A program made the position numbers and the translations under genes. Shown here piece after piece: positions 39,023 through 46,513 of a DNA stretch of 64,000 nucleotides. A model generated the notes under the pieces. That model was not told the origin of the DNA and ran no database searches. It saw nothing but the letters and a program-made list of their open reading frames with translations. The stretch comes from an uncultured Pseudomonadales bacterium (GTDB taxonomy: Bacteria; Pseudomonadota; Gammaproteobacteria; Pseudomonadales; Porticoccaceae). The number at the start of each line of letters is the position of its first letter. The first letter of the stretch is position 1. Location: assembly GCA_943788875.1 (NCBI GenBank), contig CALSSA010000002.1:62001-126000 (forward strand). The letters run 5' to 3'.

Positions 39023-40834
39023 ATGCCTGATTTTAAAGTACCACTTAAAGATTACTCGTTTCTGTTTAATGATGTGCTGGATATGCAATCCAAGTATCAG
39101 CATGTTAAAGGTGGCGATCAGGCGACTCCAGATATGCTCGATGCTATTTTCAGCGAAGCGGCCAAGTTTAGTGAGACTGAGCTGGCGCCGCTGTATCAGT
39201 CTGGTGACAAGGGTTGCACTTGGAATGATGGCGTGGTCACAACTCCCGCCGGGTTTAAAGAGGCTTATGCCAAGTTTATTGAGGCTGGCTGGACCTCCTT
39301 GACCGGTGCCCCGGAGATGGGCGGCCAGGGCCTGCCGGCTTCTATTAGCATTGCGATCAATGAAATGCTCACTACTGCCAACTGGGCCTGGGCTATGTAC
39401 CCTGGTTTGAGTGAAGGTGCTGTGGCGACCTTGGAAGATCATGGTACCGATGAGCAAAAGCAGACTTACCTGACCAAGCTGATTAGTGGCGTCTGGAGTG
39501 GCACTATGTGTCTTACTGAGCCCCATTGCGGTACCGATCTTGGTCAGTTAAAGACTAAAGCTGTGCCTAACGATGATAGCAGTTACAAGATTAATGGCAC
39601 CAAGATTTTTATCAGTGCGGGTGAGCATGATTTAACCGAGAATATTGTGCATATCGTGTTGGCCAAGCTGCCGGACGCGCCCAAGGGTACCAAGGGTATC
39701 TCGCTGTTTATTATTCCCAAGTTTTTGCCTGCTGCAGATGGTTCTGTAGGTGAGCGCAATGGCGTTCGCTGTGGGTCGATTGAACATAAGATGGGTATCC
39801 ACGGCAATGGCACTGCCATGCTTAACTTTGATGATGCCACTGGCTACCTGATTGGTGAGCCGCACAATGGCCTCAATGCTATGTTTACCTACATGAATGT
39901 GGCCCGCATTGGTACTGCGAGTCAGGGGTCTGCGGCGGCGGAGCGCTCTTTTCAGGGTGCGTCTAAATATGCTCGTGAACGTCTGGCGATGCGCTCTCTG
40001 TCTGGAGTTAAAAACCCCGATGGCCCGGCTGACCCAATTGTGGCTCACCCGGATGTTCGGCGCATGTTGTTGACTCAGCGTGCTATTGCTGAGGGCGGCC
40101 GTGCCATGGTGACTTATGCCAGCCAGTTCGCGGATCTGTTTTCTGCTGGCAAGACTGAAGAGGCGAAAAGCGCTGCTGAGAGCCGACTGGGGTTTTGTAC
40201 GCCAATTCTTAAAGGCTTTATTACTGAGCAGGGTGTGATTGCTGCTAACCATGGTGTGCAGGTGTTTGGTGGCCATGGCTATATTCAGGAGTGGGGCATG
40301 GAGCAAATTTTACGCGATAGCCGCATTGCCACATTGTATGAGGGTACTACTGGTATACAGGCGCTGGATCTGGTGGGCCGCAAGGTGCTGATGGATCGCT
40401 TTAAGCAGCTGAAGATATTTACCGGCGAGATGCTTAGTTTTGCTGCCGAGTCTCTACCCTGGCGCAAAGGCACCAAGGGCAATCTTAAGCATGCCTGGAC
40501 CATTGCTAAGCTGGCAGTGAAATGGCGTTTGCTGGGTTATCGGCTGGCCATTCAGGGCAAGAGAAACCCTGATGCTGTGGGCGCCGGCTCTGTGGATTTC
40601 CTAATGTTTTCCGGTTACGCCTACATGGCCTTTATGTGGGCTAAGATGAGTGCAGTGGCTCAGGCACAGCTTAACGCTGGCGAGGGCGATGCCAAGTTTT
40701 TACAGGAGAAACTGCACACGGCTGAGTTTTTCTTCGAGCGCATGCTGCCTCAGGCTGACGTTCACGCCAAGACTATTGGCGCGAATGTGGGTTCGGTGAT
40801 GGCGATGCCGGTAGATTATTTCGATGCGTCTTAG
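39023..40834 (+). CDS. Acyl-CoA dehydrogenase, long (about 600-residue) type
   Basis: An FAD-dependent acyl-CoA dehydrogenase with an extra C-terminal domain. Visible features: MCLTEPHCGTDLGQLKTKA and FISAGEHDLTENI (FAD/substrate region), QVFGGHGYIQEWGMEQILRDSRIATLYEGTTGIQ with the catalytic Glu in YEG, then the C-terminal extension (LQEKLHTAEFFFERMLPQ). At 603 residues it matches the subgroup including DmdC (methylmercaptopropionyl-CoA dehydrogenase) and several long-chain enzymes; I cannot choose among these. It follows the MaoC-like gene and is ended by a terminator. Confidence 0.93.
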   Translation: MPDFKVPLKDYSFLFNDVLDMQSKYQHVKGGDQATPDMLDAIFSEAAKFSETELAPLYQSGDKGCTWNDGVVTTPAGFKEAYAKFIEAGWTSLTGAPEMGGQGLPASISIAINEMLTTANWAWAMYPGLSEGAVATLEDHGTDEQKQTYLTKLISGVWSGTMCLTEPHCGTDLGQLKTKAVPNDDSSYKINGTKIFISAGEHDLTENIVHIVLAKLPDAPKGTKGISLFIIPKFLPAADGSVGERNGVRCGSIEHKMGIHGNGTAMLNFDDATGYLIGEPHNGLNAMFTYMNVARIGTASQGSAAAERSFQGASKYARERLAMRSLSGVKNPDGPADPIVAHPDVRRMLLTQRAIAEGGRAMVTYASQFADLFSAGKTEEAKSAAESRLGFCTPILKGFITEQGVIAANHGVQVFGGHGYIQEWGMEQILRDSRIATLYEGTTGIQALDLVGRKVLMDRFKQLKIFTGEMLSFAAESLPWRKGTKGNLKHAWTIAKLAVKWRLLGYRLAIQGKRNPDAVGAGSVDFLMFSGYAYMAFMWAKMSAVAQAQLNAGEGDAKFLQEKLHTAEFFFERMLPQADVHAKTIGANVGSVMAMPVDYFDAS

Positions 40835-40877
40835 ATTGCAGGAAGGGTAGCGAAAAAGCTTTAACCCCAAGTAAGAG

Positions 40878-40904
40878 GCCCCAGAAGTTTTGGGGCTTTT
40901 TATT
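40878..40904 (+). terminator. Rho-independent terminator after the acyl-CoA dehydrogenase
   Basis: GCCCCA-GAAGTTT-TGGGGC followed by TTTTTATT, about 45 bases past the stop. Confidence 0.85.
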
Positions 40905-40998
40905 GCCTGCAAACTTTTGATTAGTTTGTTAAGGTCTGCTCACCAATGTATTGAATCTAAGCCGAAAGCACTAATAATAATTATCAGAGAGAGATAGT

Positions 40999-41667
40999 AT
41001 GGAATTTTCAGAAGCAGTTCGCGCACGACATTCCTATCGTGGTTTTTTACCCAAGCAGATTGATGAACAAACCCTGCGTGAGCTTTTTGAGTTAGCTAAC
41101 AAGGCACCGTCCAACTGTAATGTGCAGCCCTGGCATGTGCATGTTTTGTCTGGTGATGCCTGCGACCGTATGCGCGAGAAGATGATGGCTGCTGCTTCGG
41201 CAGAGGCGCCATTTAACCCGGACTTCCCTTGGGAGGGTAAGTTTAGTGGTGACTACAAAGAGCGTCAGATCTGCTCGGCCCTGGGTTTGTGGGAGCATCA
41301 AGGGGTGACTCGGGACAACCCGGAGAAGCGCGCCTGGTCGTGGATGCGCAACTTTCAGTTCTTTGATGCACCGCATATTGCTTTTATCTTTGTGACCGAT
41401 GAATTCCCTGAGTTAGTTAGATTGGCTGGGGATGTGGGTATGTATTCTCAGACCCTGATGTTGGCGATGACCGATGCGGGCATAGGTTCATGCCCCCAGA
41501 CCTCGGTAAGCTGTTACCCCGATCTGGTGCGCGAAGAGCTGGGTGTGGACAGCCATTACAAGTTAATGATGGGTCTGTCGTTTGGTTATATCGATGAGGC
41601 TGACTCGGCGAATAATTTGCGCACTGAGCGAGATCCCCTGGAAGCTACCACCACTTTTTATTCTTGA
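40999..41667 (+). CDS. Nitroreductase family oxidoreductase
   Basis: An FMN-dependent NAD(P)H oxidoreductase of the nitroreductase fold. The N-terminus AVRARHSYRGFLPKQIDEQTL and LANKAPSNCNVQPWHVHVLSG contain the FMN-phosphate Arg/Ser sites. The C-terminal MLAMTDAGIGSCPQTSVSCYPDLVREELG and LMMGLSFGYID are typical. 222 residues. RBS CAGAGAGAGA. It stands alone after a terminator. Physiological substrate unknown. Confidence 0.9.
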   Translation: MEFSEAVRARHSYRGFLPKQIDEQTLRELFELANKAPSNCNVQPWHVHVLSGDACDRMREKMMAAASAEAPFNPDFPWEGKFSGDYKERQICSALGLWEHQGVTRDNPEKRAWSWMRNFQFFDAPHIAFIFVTDEFPELVRLAGDVGMYSQTLMLAMTDAGIGSCPQTSVSCYPDLVREELGVDSHYKLMMGLSFGYIDEADSANNLRTERDPLEATTTFYS

Positions 41668-41695
41668 GCTCTGTGTTGCTGTTAGTCTGTGTGCA

Positions 41696-42919
41696 CTAGG
41701 CAAAAGCTAGCTGGTTGCGGCCTCCGGCTTTTGCCCGATACAGGGCGCGATCGGCTAATTTGATCAGTTGCTCGAAACTTCCTCCCGCTGAACTGTCCAC
41801 CACTCCGACACTGACTGTTAGCCGCAGATTGCTGTGGCGTCTAGATGCGCCTCGGTTTTTCTCACCTTTGGCGCGCTGGGCTGGTCGGGCTTGTTTGTCG
41901 CGAATCACCATATCGTAGTTGGCGATAGCTTGGCGTAGCTGCTCTAGGCAGTCGGCTACTTCAGCCTGATTTTTACCTTTAAACAAGAGGCAGAATTCTT
42001 CGCCTCCATAGCGAAATGCTTTGGCGCCACAGCCGGTTTTGCTAATACAGCTGGCGATCACTCGCAGTGCCTGATCGCCAAGGTCGTGGCCAAAGCGGTC
42101 ATTAATCTTTTTAAAATGGTCGGCATCAATCATCGCCAGACTGTATTGATTACCTGCGGTTTTGGCTGCGGCGAGCAGGGCGCGACGATTGCCTATTTGG
42201 GTTAGTTCGTCATAAAAGCCAATATGAAACAGCCCGCTGGTGATATTGATGGTGAGCAGCAGGCCCAGACCGGTAAACATAATGGCGGAGATATTGGCCA
42301 CATCAATCCAGCCCAAGGTGATGGCCAGTATAATAGCGCAGCCGACGGCGGAGCTGGCATACATCTGTTGCTGCCAGACGGCGGTAAAGAGTGCGCAGGC
42401 AAAGGCTAGGCTGCAGAGCCAGGCGGACAGGGCTGATAGATGAATGCGTCCTATGGCGTCGGCTATATTGGTCTGGCTGGTCTCGGCCATGAGACTGGGA
42501 TTAGCGACCAACAGTTGACCCAGCATAAACAGGCTGAGGGCTGGCAGCAGGGCGATGGCCACTCCCTGGGGGTGGCGCAGGCCATGTTCGGGCAGCCAGA
42601 TTAATATCAGTACAATGATTGGCAGCACAATGCTTAGTAAATAGAAGATCTGTACCGCTGGCACGGTTTGCAGTGGGGCTTGCAGATAGTTGCGAATCAG
42701 CCAATAGGCGCACAGCATTAACAGGCTGGTGGCCAGCTCTTTGCTGTGATTGCTAAATAATGCAATAAGCAGAGCGACGGGCAGCAGTACAAAGGGCAGT
42801 TGCGGCAGCAGGCTGAGCAGGTCAGGGGGCAGTCTGTGCTGTTGCCAGCACAGCATCGTGGCCAGTGCTGCGCAGAGCAATGCGGTTACAATTCGATAGG
42901 CAGCTGGAGATATCGTCAC
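41696..42919 (-). CDS. Membrane-anchored diguanylate cyclase (GGDEF)
   Basis: About eight membrane spans fill the first 230 residues, followed by a GGDEF domain that makes cyclic di-GMP. The domain starts FYDELTQIGNRRALL, keeps the Mg/GTP Asp segment MIDADHFKKINDRFGHDLGDQ, and has an intact active loop FRYGGEEF. The RxxD inhibitory site expected just upstream of GGEEF is absent (KTGCGAKAF), so product inhibition is probably weak. A basic insert of about 25 residues (RDKQARPAQRAKGEKNRGASRR) lies before the LTVSVGVVD strand. The start is GTG at 42919. Imperfect 15-bp repeats lie just upstream. The sensed signal is unknown. Confidence 0.92.
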   Translation of the reverse strand: MTISPAAYRIVTALLCAALATMLCWQQHRLPPDLLSLLPQLPFVLLPVALLIALFSNHSKELATSLLMLCAYWLIRNYLQAPLQTVPAVQIFYLLSIVLPIIVLILIWLPEHGLRHPQGVAIALLPALSLFMLGQLLVANPSLMAETSQTNIADAIGRIHLSALSAWLCSLAFACALFTAVWQQQMYASSAVGCAIILAITLGWIDVANISAIMFTGLGLLLTINITSGLFHIGFYDELTQIGNRRALLAAAKTAGNQYSLAMIDADHFKKINDRFGHDLGDQALRVIASCISKTGCGAKAFRYGGEEFCLLFKGKNQAEVADCLEQLRQAIANYDMVIRDKQARPAQRAKGEKNRGASRRHSNLRLTVSVGVVDSSAGGSFEQLIKLADRALYRAKAGGRNQLAFA

Positions 42920-42980
42920 TGGTCACTAAATCCCTTTGGTCACAATACTTCTGGTCGCAACGCTCTTGGTTACAACATCC
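42919..42980. repeat. Imperfect 15-bp tandem repeats upstream of the diguanylate cyclase
   Basis: TTGGTCACAATACTT, CTGGTCGCAACGCTC and TTGGTTACAACATCC follow head-to-tail at 42936-42980, with a fourth TGGTCAC copy 17 bases earlier overlapping the GTG start. The core is TGGTYRCAA. They are not part of a gene in either direction and could be a multi-site operator. Confidence 0.5.
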
Positions 42981-43044
42981 TTATAGCATTAGAGTTAAGC
43001 TTAGCAAACTGAGATCAGGCTGCCAGATTAGTTGTGATGTGGGT

Positions 43045-43815
43045 TTAGATCAGTACCTGGCTGAGGCCGACAAAGCTGGTGCCGAGCAGTATCCAGCCGA
43101 GTATTCGGTAAAAGCTGCGGCTGTCGCGCTGCAATAGCTGCTGGTGGAATCTGTGGCCAATCAGGTGGCCCAGTGCGGCAAAGGGTAGTAGCAATAATGC
43201 ATTGAGCAGCTGTATGTCGACGTCGGCAATGACGAAGGCTGTCAGCTTGATACTGACCAGTATCCACCAGACCATAAACAATGTGTTGCGAAATTCATGG
43301 GGTTTGATATGTCTGAGAGCGACGGCGATAACCAGCGGGCCGCCAATCAATGAGGTGCCGCTGATATAGGCGGCTGCGGCGAGAAGAATCACATCCACTA
43401 TGCGACTGTTGCTCTGCATAGGTTTGTCAAAGATATAGGTCAGTGCGTAGCCAGCAATTAATGAGAAGATAATAATATTCATTAAATCGGTGGGCAGCAT
43501 TAATAGCCCAATCACCCCGGCCAGTTTTGGCACAATCATGATCAGTAACGTGTAGCGTACAAAGGGCCAATTGATGGTGGCGCTAGTGCTGTCTTCGGGG
43601 TTCTTGTTGCGCTCGGATTGGACAATGGTCAAGCCGGCAAAAAATAACAGGTGCAATGAGATAATCGGCAGGAAAAACACCGGATCGTTGTGAATCAGCA
43701 GCAAAAACGGCAGAGTAAATAACGCGCCACCAAAACCCAGTCCGGAGCGCACAAAGCCGCTCCAGATAAAGATAAGCCCGATCAGGACTATCTGTGGCCA
43801 GGCCATTTCAATCAT
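43045..43815 (-). CDS. TauE/SafE (TSUP) family anion permease
   Basis: A 256-residue inner-membrane protein with about eight hydrophobic spans and the TSUP N-terminal pattern IFIWSGFVRSGLGFGGALFTLPFLLL, repeated in the second half (ISGTSLIGGPLVIAVALRHI). The family exports or imports sulfonates, sulfite or sulfoacetate; the substrate here cannot be told. It follows the SlyD-like gene on the same strand by 27 bases and may be co-transcribed with it. Confidence 0.88.
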   Translation of the reverse strand: MIEMAWPQIVLIGLIFIWSGFVRSGLGFGGALFTLPFLLLIHNDPVFFLPIISLHLLFFAGLTIVQSERNKNPEDSTSATINWPFVRYTLLIMIVPKLAGVIGLLMLPTDLMNIIIFSLIAGYALTYIFDKPMQSNSRIVDVILLAAAAYISGTSLIGGPLVIAVALRHIKPHEFRNTLFMVWWILVSIKLTAFVIADVDIQLLNALLLLPFAALGHLIGHRFHQQLLQRDSRSFYRILGWILLGTSFVGLSQVLI

Positions 43816-43842
43816 AGGATAGCTCGGTTAAGAAGAGCTCGG

Positions 43843-44343
43843 TTAATGACCACAGCCGCCTGCATCATGAATATGGCCGTGGGAAATTTCGTCGTCTGTG
43901 GCTTTGCGAATGGCGACAATCTCTACGTCAAAATGCAGGTTTTTGCCTGCCAGTGGGTGGTTCATATCGACATCGACATTGAATTTGCCGACTTTGATAA
44001 TGGTGCCCGGTTTGACACCATTTTCGGTGTTGACATGAATGTTTTTGCCCGCCATCAGCTTGCCTTCATGCTTGAGATACTTGCTGGGTATACGCTGGGT
44101 ATTGGTAACATTGCGCAGGCCATAGCCATCGGCAGGCATTACCGAGAATGATAGTTTGTCGCCGACATTGGCTTTGCTGACGGCGTTTTCGAATCCAGCT
44201 ATCATCTGGCGACGGCCGTGAAGGTAAACCAGTGGTTTGTCTTCGTCGTAGGTTGAATCAAGGAGTTCGTTATTGTCATCTCTGAGGTTATAGTGAACGC
44301 TGATAGCGTGGTTCACAGAAACCTGAATGGCTTTATCGTTCAT
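43843..44343 (-). CDS. FKBP-type peptidyl-prolyl isomerase, SlyD-like
   Basis: A 166-residue FKBP with the SlyD arrangement: HYNLRDDNNELLDSTYDEDKPLVYLHGRRQMIAGFENAV (FKBP N-part), then the insert-in-flap domain (YGLRNVTNTQRIPSKYL...) and MNHPLAGKNLHFDVEIVAIRKAT. The C-terminus is a short metal-binding tail, HGHIHDAGGCGH, much shorter than E. coli SlyD's. The start ATG 44343 fits the family; the tracked 44412 adds unrelated residues and would overlap smrA. It is divergent from smrA with 72 bases between starts. Likely roles: protein folding and nickel or copper handling. Confidence 0.9.
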   Translation of the reverse strand: MNDKAIQVSVNHAISVHYNLRDDNNELLDSTYDEDKPLVYLHGRRQMIAGFENAVSKANVGDKLSFSVMPADGYGLRNVTNTQRIPSKYLKHEGKLMAGKNIHVNTENGVKPGTIIKVGKFNVDVDMNHPLAGKNLHFDVEIVAIRKATDDEISHGHIHDAGGCGH

Positions 44344-44415
44344 GTTGAGCTCGCTTAAAAGAGGCGCCAAAAAAGAGGCGCAATAGTACAGTAATTTAAT
44401 TTGCAGGGACAAAAA

Positions 44416-45036
44416 ATGTCATCCGATGATGAGATTGAGATGGGCCCCAATGCTGAAGATCAGTTCAGCGCGTTGATGGGCGATGATATTGAGCCTTTAA
44501 CTGGCAAAGGTGCCAGCTATATCGCTCAGCCGGTGGCTGTGACACCTGGGGTGTTGGAGCGGCGTAGGTCGGCTCAGCAGGAGCAGCGCAAGGAGGGTAA
44601 TTTTCTCGACCCTGTGAGTATTATTGAGCAGGTTGACCCCTATGAGTATTTGGAGTTTTGTCGCCCTGGCGTTCAGCATGGGGTGTATAAGAATCTGCGC
44701 ATGGGCAAATATGATATTCAGTCGCGGCTGGATCTGCATCGCCATACGGTAGAGCAGGCCAGGGCGGCTCTGTGGACCTTTGTTGAGGACTGCCAAAAGC
44801 ATGGCGTGCGCTGTGCGCTGGTGACCCATGGCAAGGGCGAGGGCAGAGAGCAGCCCGCCCGGCTCAAGAGTTGTGTCAATCACTGGCTGCGTCAGTTTGA
44901 TCAGGTGCTGGCCTTTCACAGTGCCCAGAAACAGCATGGTGGTGCGGGTTCTACCTACATCCTAATCAAGAAGAACAGCATGGCGCGACTCAGCACCAGT
45001 GAAAAACTGGCTCAGGCGCGCAGGCCTAAATCCTAA
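44416..45036 (+). CDS. smrA: Smr-domain DNA endonuclease SmrA
   Basis: A 206-residue protein with a C-terminal Smr (MutS-related) domain. The conserved motifs are LDLHRHTVEQARAAL and LVTHGKGEGREQPARLKSCVNHWL, plus GSTYILIKK at the end. The N-terminal half is acidic to basic linker. ATG 44416 with CAGGGA upstream is preferred over the tracked TTG. Smr domains nick branched or damaged DNA, or RNA in some bacteria; the precise role here is unknown. Confidence 0.92.
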   Translation: MSSDDEIEMGPNAEDQFSALMGDDIEPLTGKGASYIAQPVAVTPGVLERRRSAQQEQRKEGNFLDPVSIIEQVDPYEYLEFCRPGVQHGVYKNLRMGKYDIQSRLDLHRHTVEQARAALWTFVEDCQKHGVRCALVTHGKGEGREQPARLKSCVNHWLRQFDQVLAFHSAQKQHGGAGSTYILIKKNSMARLSTSEKLAQARRPKS

Positions 45037-45164
45037 GGTTGATCCTCTGCCTGACTGCTGGCGTATACATTCCATAATAAAAATTCAGGGTAGAAATTGG
45101 GGGTGAGGCTATTTTCACTGACAATATAAATGTACTCGCCGAAGGGGCAATAATCTGGCAACTA

Positions 45165-45953
45165 ATGCTTACCGCACTGCCTGTGGTGCTGCTGATTGCA
45201 GTGGCCAATTGGCTGGTGAGCCTGGTTCTGGATCGAGTCAGCACAGCGAAATACAGCTGGTCGCTTATGCTGCTGGCTGCAACACTGATCTACGCCCAAA
45301 TTACCGGCGTTTCCGGCCCTGTGGAAGTTGCGCTAGTTATGATGGTAATTGTCTGGGCAATGCGGTTGTCGATTTTCTTGCTGGTGCGGGATCGCAACCA
45401 GCCGGAGGATAGACGCTACCGAATGATGCGCAAACGCTATTCCCCCCACTTTGGTTTTAAAAGTTTCTACTTAATTTTCATGCCTCAGGCGGTTCTCGCC
45501 TGGCTACTGAGTTCAATCTTTGCGATAGCCCTTAAAAGCGGTGGCGATGCTCCGTTGCAATGGAATATGTACCATTCCGCTGGACTCGGCCTATGGATTT
45601 TCGGATTTTGCTTTGAGGGCTTGGCTGATCGCCAGTTATACGCTTTTAACCGCCAAGTGATAAAGCACAGTCAGACCATGAGTTCGGGGCTGTGGCGCTA
45701 TTGCCGCCACCCTAACTACTTTGGCGAATGCTGTGTGTGGTGGGCTTGGTTTATCTTTGCGATTCCTACTGGCGATGGGGTGGTATTGCTGGCGCCACTG
45801 TTAATGACTGTTTTAATCTTAAGGGTAACCGGCATAAATCTGATCGAGCAGGATATTATTGGGCGACGCCCGGACTATGCTTTTTATCAGGAATCTACCA
45901 GCACATTAATTCCTATGCCGGCTCCCGAGCCTGTGATTCGAGAACTCTCATGA
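45165..45953 (+). CDS. DUF1295 (steroid 5-alpha-reductase-like) membrane protein
   Basis: A 262-residue protein with about six spans. The C-terminal reductase/isoprenylcysteine-methyltransferase-like motif is FEGLADRQLYAFN, SSGLWRYCRHPNYFGECCVWWAWF, and the end IGRRPDYAFYQESTSTLIPMP. Function is unproven; the fold suggests an NADPH-linked reductase or methyltransferase acting on membrane lipids. The start codon has a poor RBS. Its stop overlaps the lipocalin start (ATGA), so translation is coupled. DUF1295 and lipocalin genes also occur together near cyclopropane fatty-acid synthase clusters in other gammaproteobacteria; those other genes are absent here. Confidence 0.87.
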   Translation: MLTALPVVLLIAVANWLVSLVLDRVSTAKYSWSLMLLAATLIYAQITGVSGPVEVALVMMVIVWAMRLSIFLLVRDRNQPEDRRYRMMRKRYSPHFGFKSFYLIFMPQAVLAWLLSSIFAIALKSGGDAPLQWNMYHSAGLGLWIFGFCFEGLADRQLYAFNRQVIKHSQTMSSGLWRYCRHPNYFGECCVWWAWFIFAIPTGDGVVLLAPLLMTVLILRVTGINLIEQDIIGRRPDYAFYQESTSTLIPMPAPEPVIRELS

Positions 45954-46513
45954 TCTGCAAAATACTACTTAAAGCCATAACCGCTGGGACTTTACTCTGG
46001 TTAAGTTCGTTGACTCATGCTGCGCCACCGATGGCAACGGTAAACTATGTTGACCTTGAACGCTTTATGGGCGACTGGTTTGTGATTGCGAACATTCCGA
46101 CTGCGCTTGAGAAGGGTGCGCACAACCCGCTGGAGTCATACAAGTTGGACAAAAATGGCACAATAGCCACCACCTTTAGCTTTAATGCCGGGTCTTTTGA
46201 TGGTGAGGAAAAGGTTTATCATCCCAGAGGCTTTATTAAGGATAAGACGACCAATGCCCGTTGGGGCATGCAGTTTATTTGGCCGATCAAGGCTGACTAT
46301 CGGGTGGTCTATCTGGACGAGGATTATCAGTTCACGATTATTGGCCGCAAAGCCCGGGACTATGTGTGGGTGATGGCGCGCAGCTTAGACATCAGTGAGG
46401 AAAAGTATCAGGAACTGATCGACTTTGTGGTGTCGCTGGGATATCCGGCTGACAAAATCGAAAGGGCTCCCCATAATAACGCTGAATTGGCTCCTCACCA
46501 AAGCACAGACTAA
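45950..46513 (+). CDS. Lipocalin family protein (Blc-like)
   Basis: A 187-residue exported lipocalin that probably binds lipids. The lipocalin signature is VDLERFMGDWFVIANIPT. Downstream are the DYRVVYLDEDYQFTIIGRKARDYVWVMARS strands of the bacterial Blc group. The signal peptide (AGTLLWLSSLTHA) lacks a lipobox, unlike E. coli Blc, so it is predicted periplasmic. The true start is the ATG that overlaps the DUF1295 stop; the tracked 45728 start reads antisense-like noise. It ends convergently, overlapping the bioA stop by 3 bases. Confidence 0.92.
   Translation: MICKILLKAITAGTLLWLSSLTHAAPPMATVNYVDLERFMGDWFVIANIPTALEKGAHNPLESYKLDKNGTIATTFSFNAGSFDGEEKVYHPRGFIKDKTTNARWGMQFIWPIKADYRVVYLDEDYQFTIIGRKARDYVWVMARSLDISEEKYQELIDFVVSLGYPADKIERAPHNNAELAPHQSTD

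Noticed and set aside
22187-42000. Impression of a change in strand composition (C-rich around 26 kb, G-rich around 40 kb), which could mark transfer or a replication switch
   Set aside because: Hand counts of a few 60-base lines were mixed (for example 28 C to 12 G at 26521 but 13 C to 16 G at 26401). A windowed GC-skew and codon-usage calculation would be needed.
45728-46513. The full 261-residue ORF for the lipocalin
   Set aside because: The first 74 residues overlap the DUF1295 gene in another frame and lack any signal; the ATG at 45950 begins a proper signal peptide.
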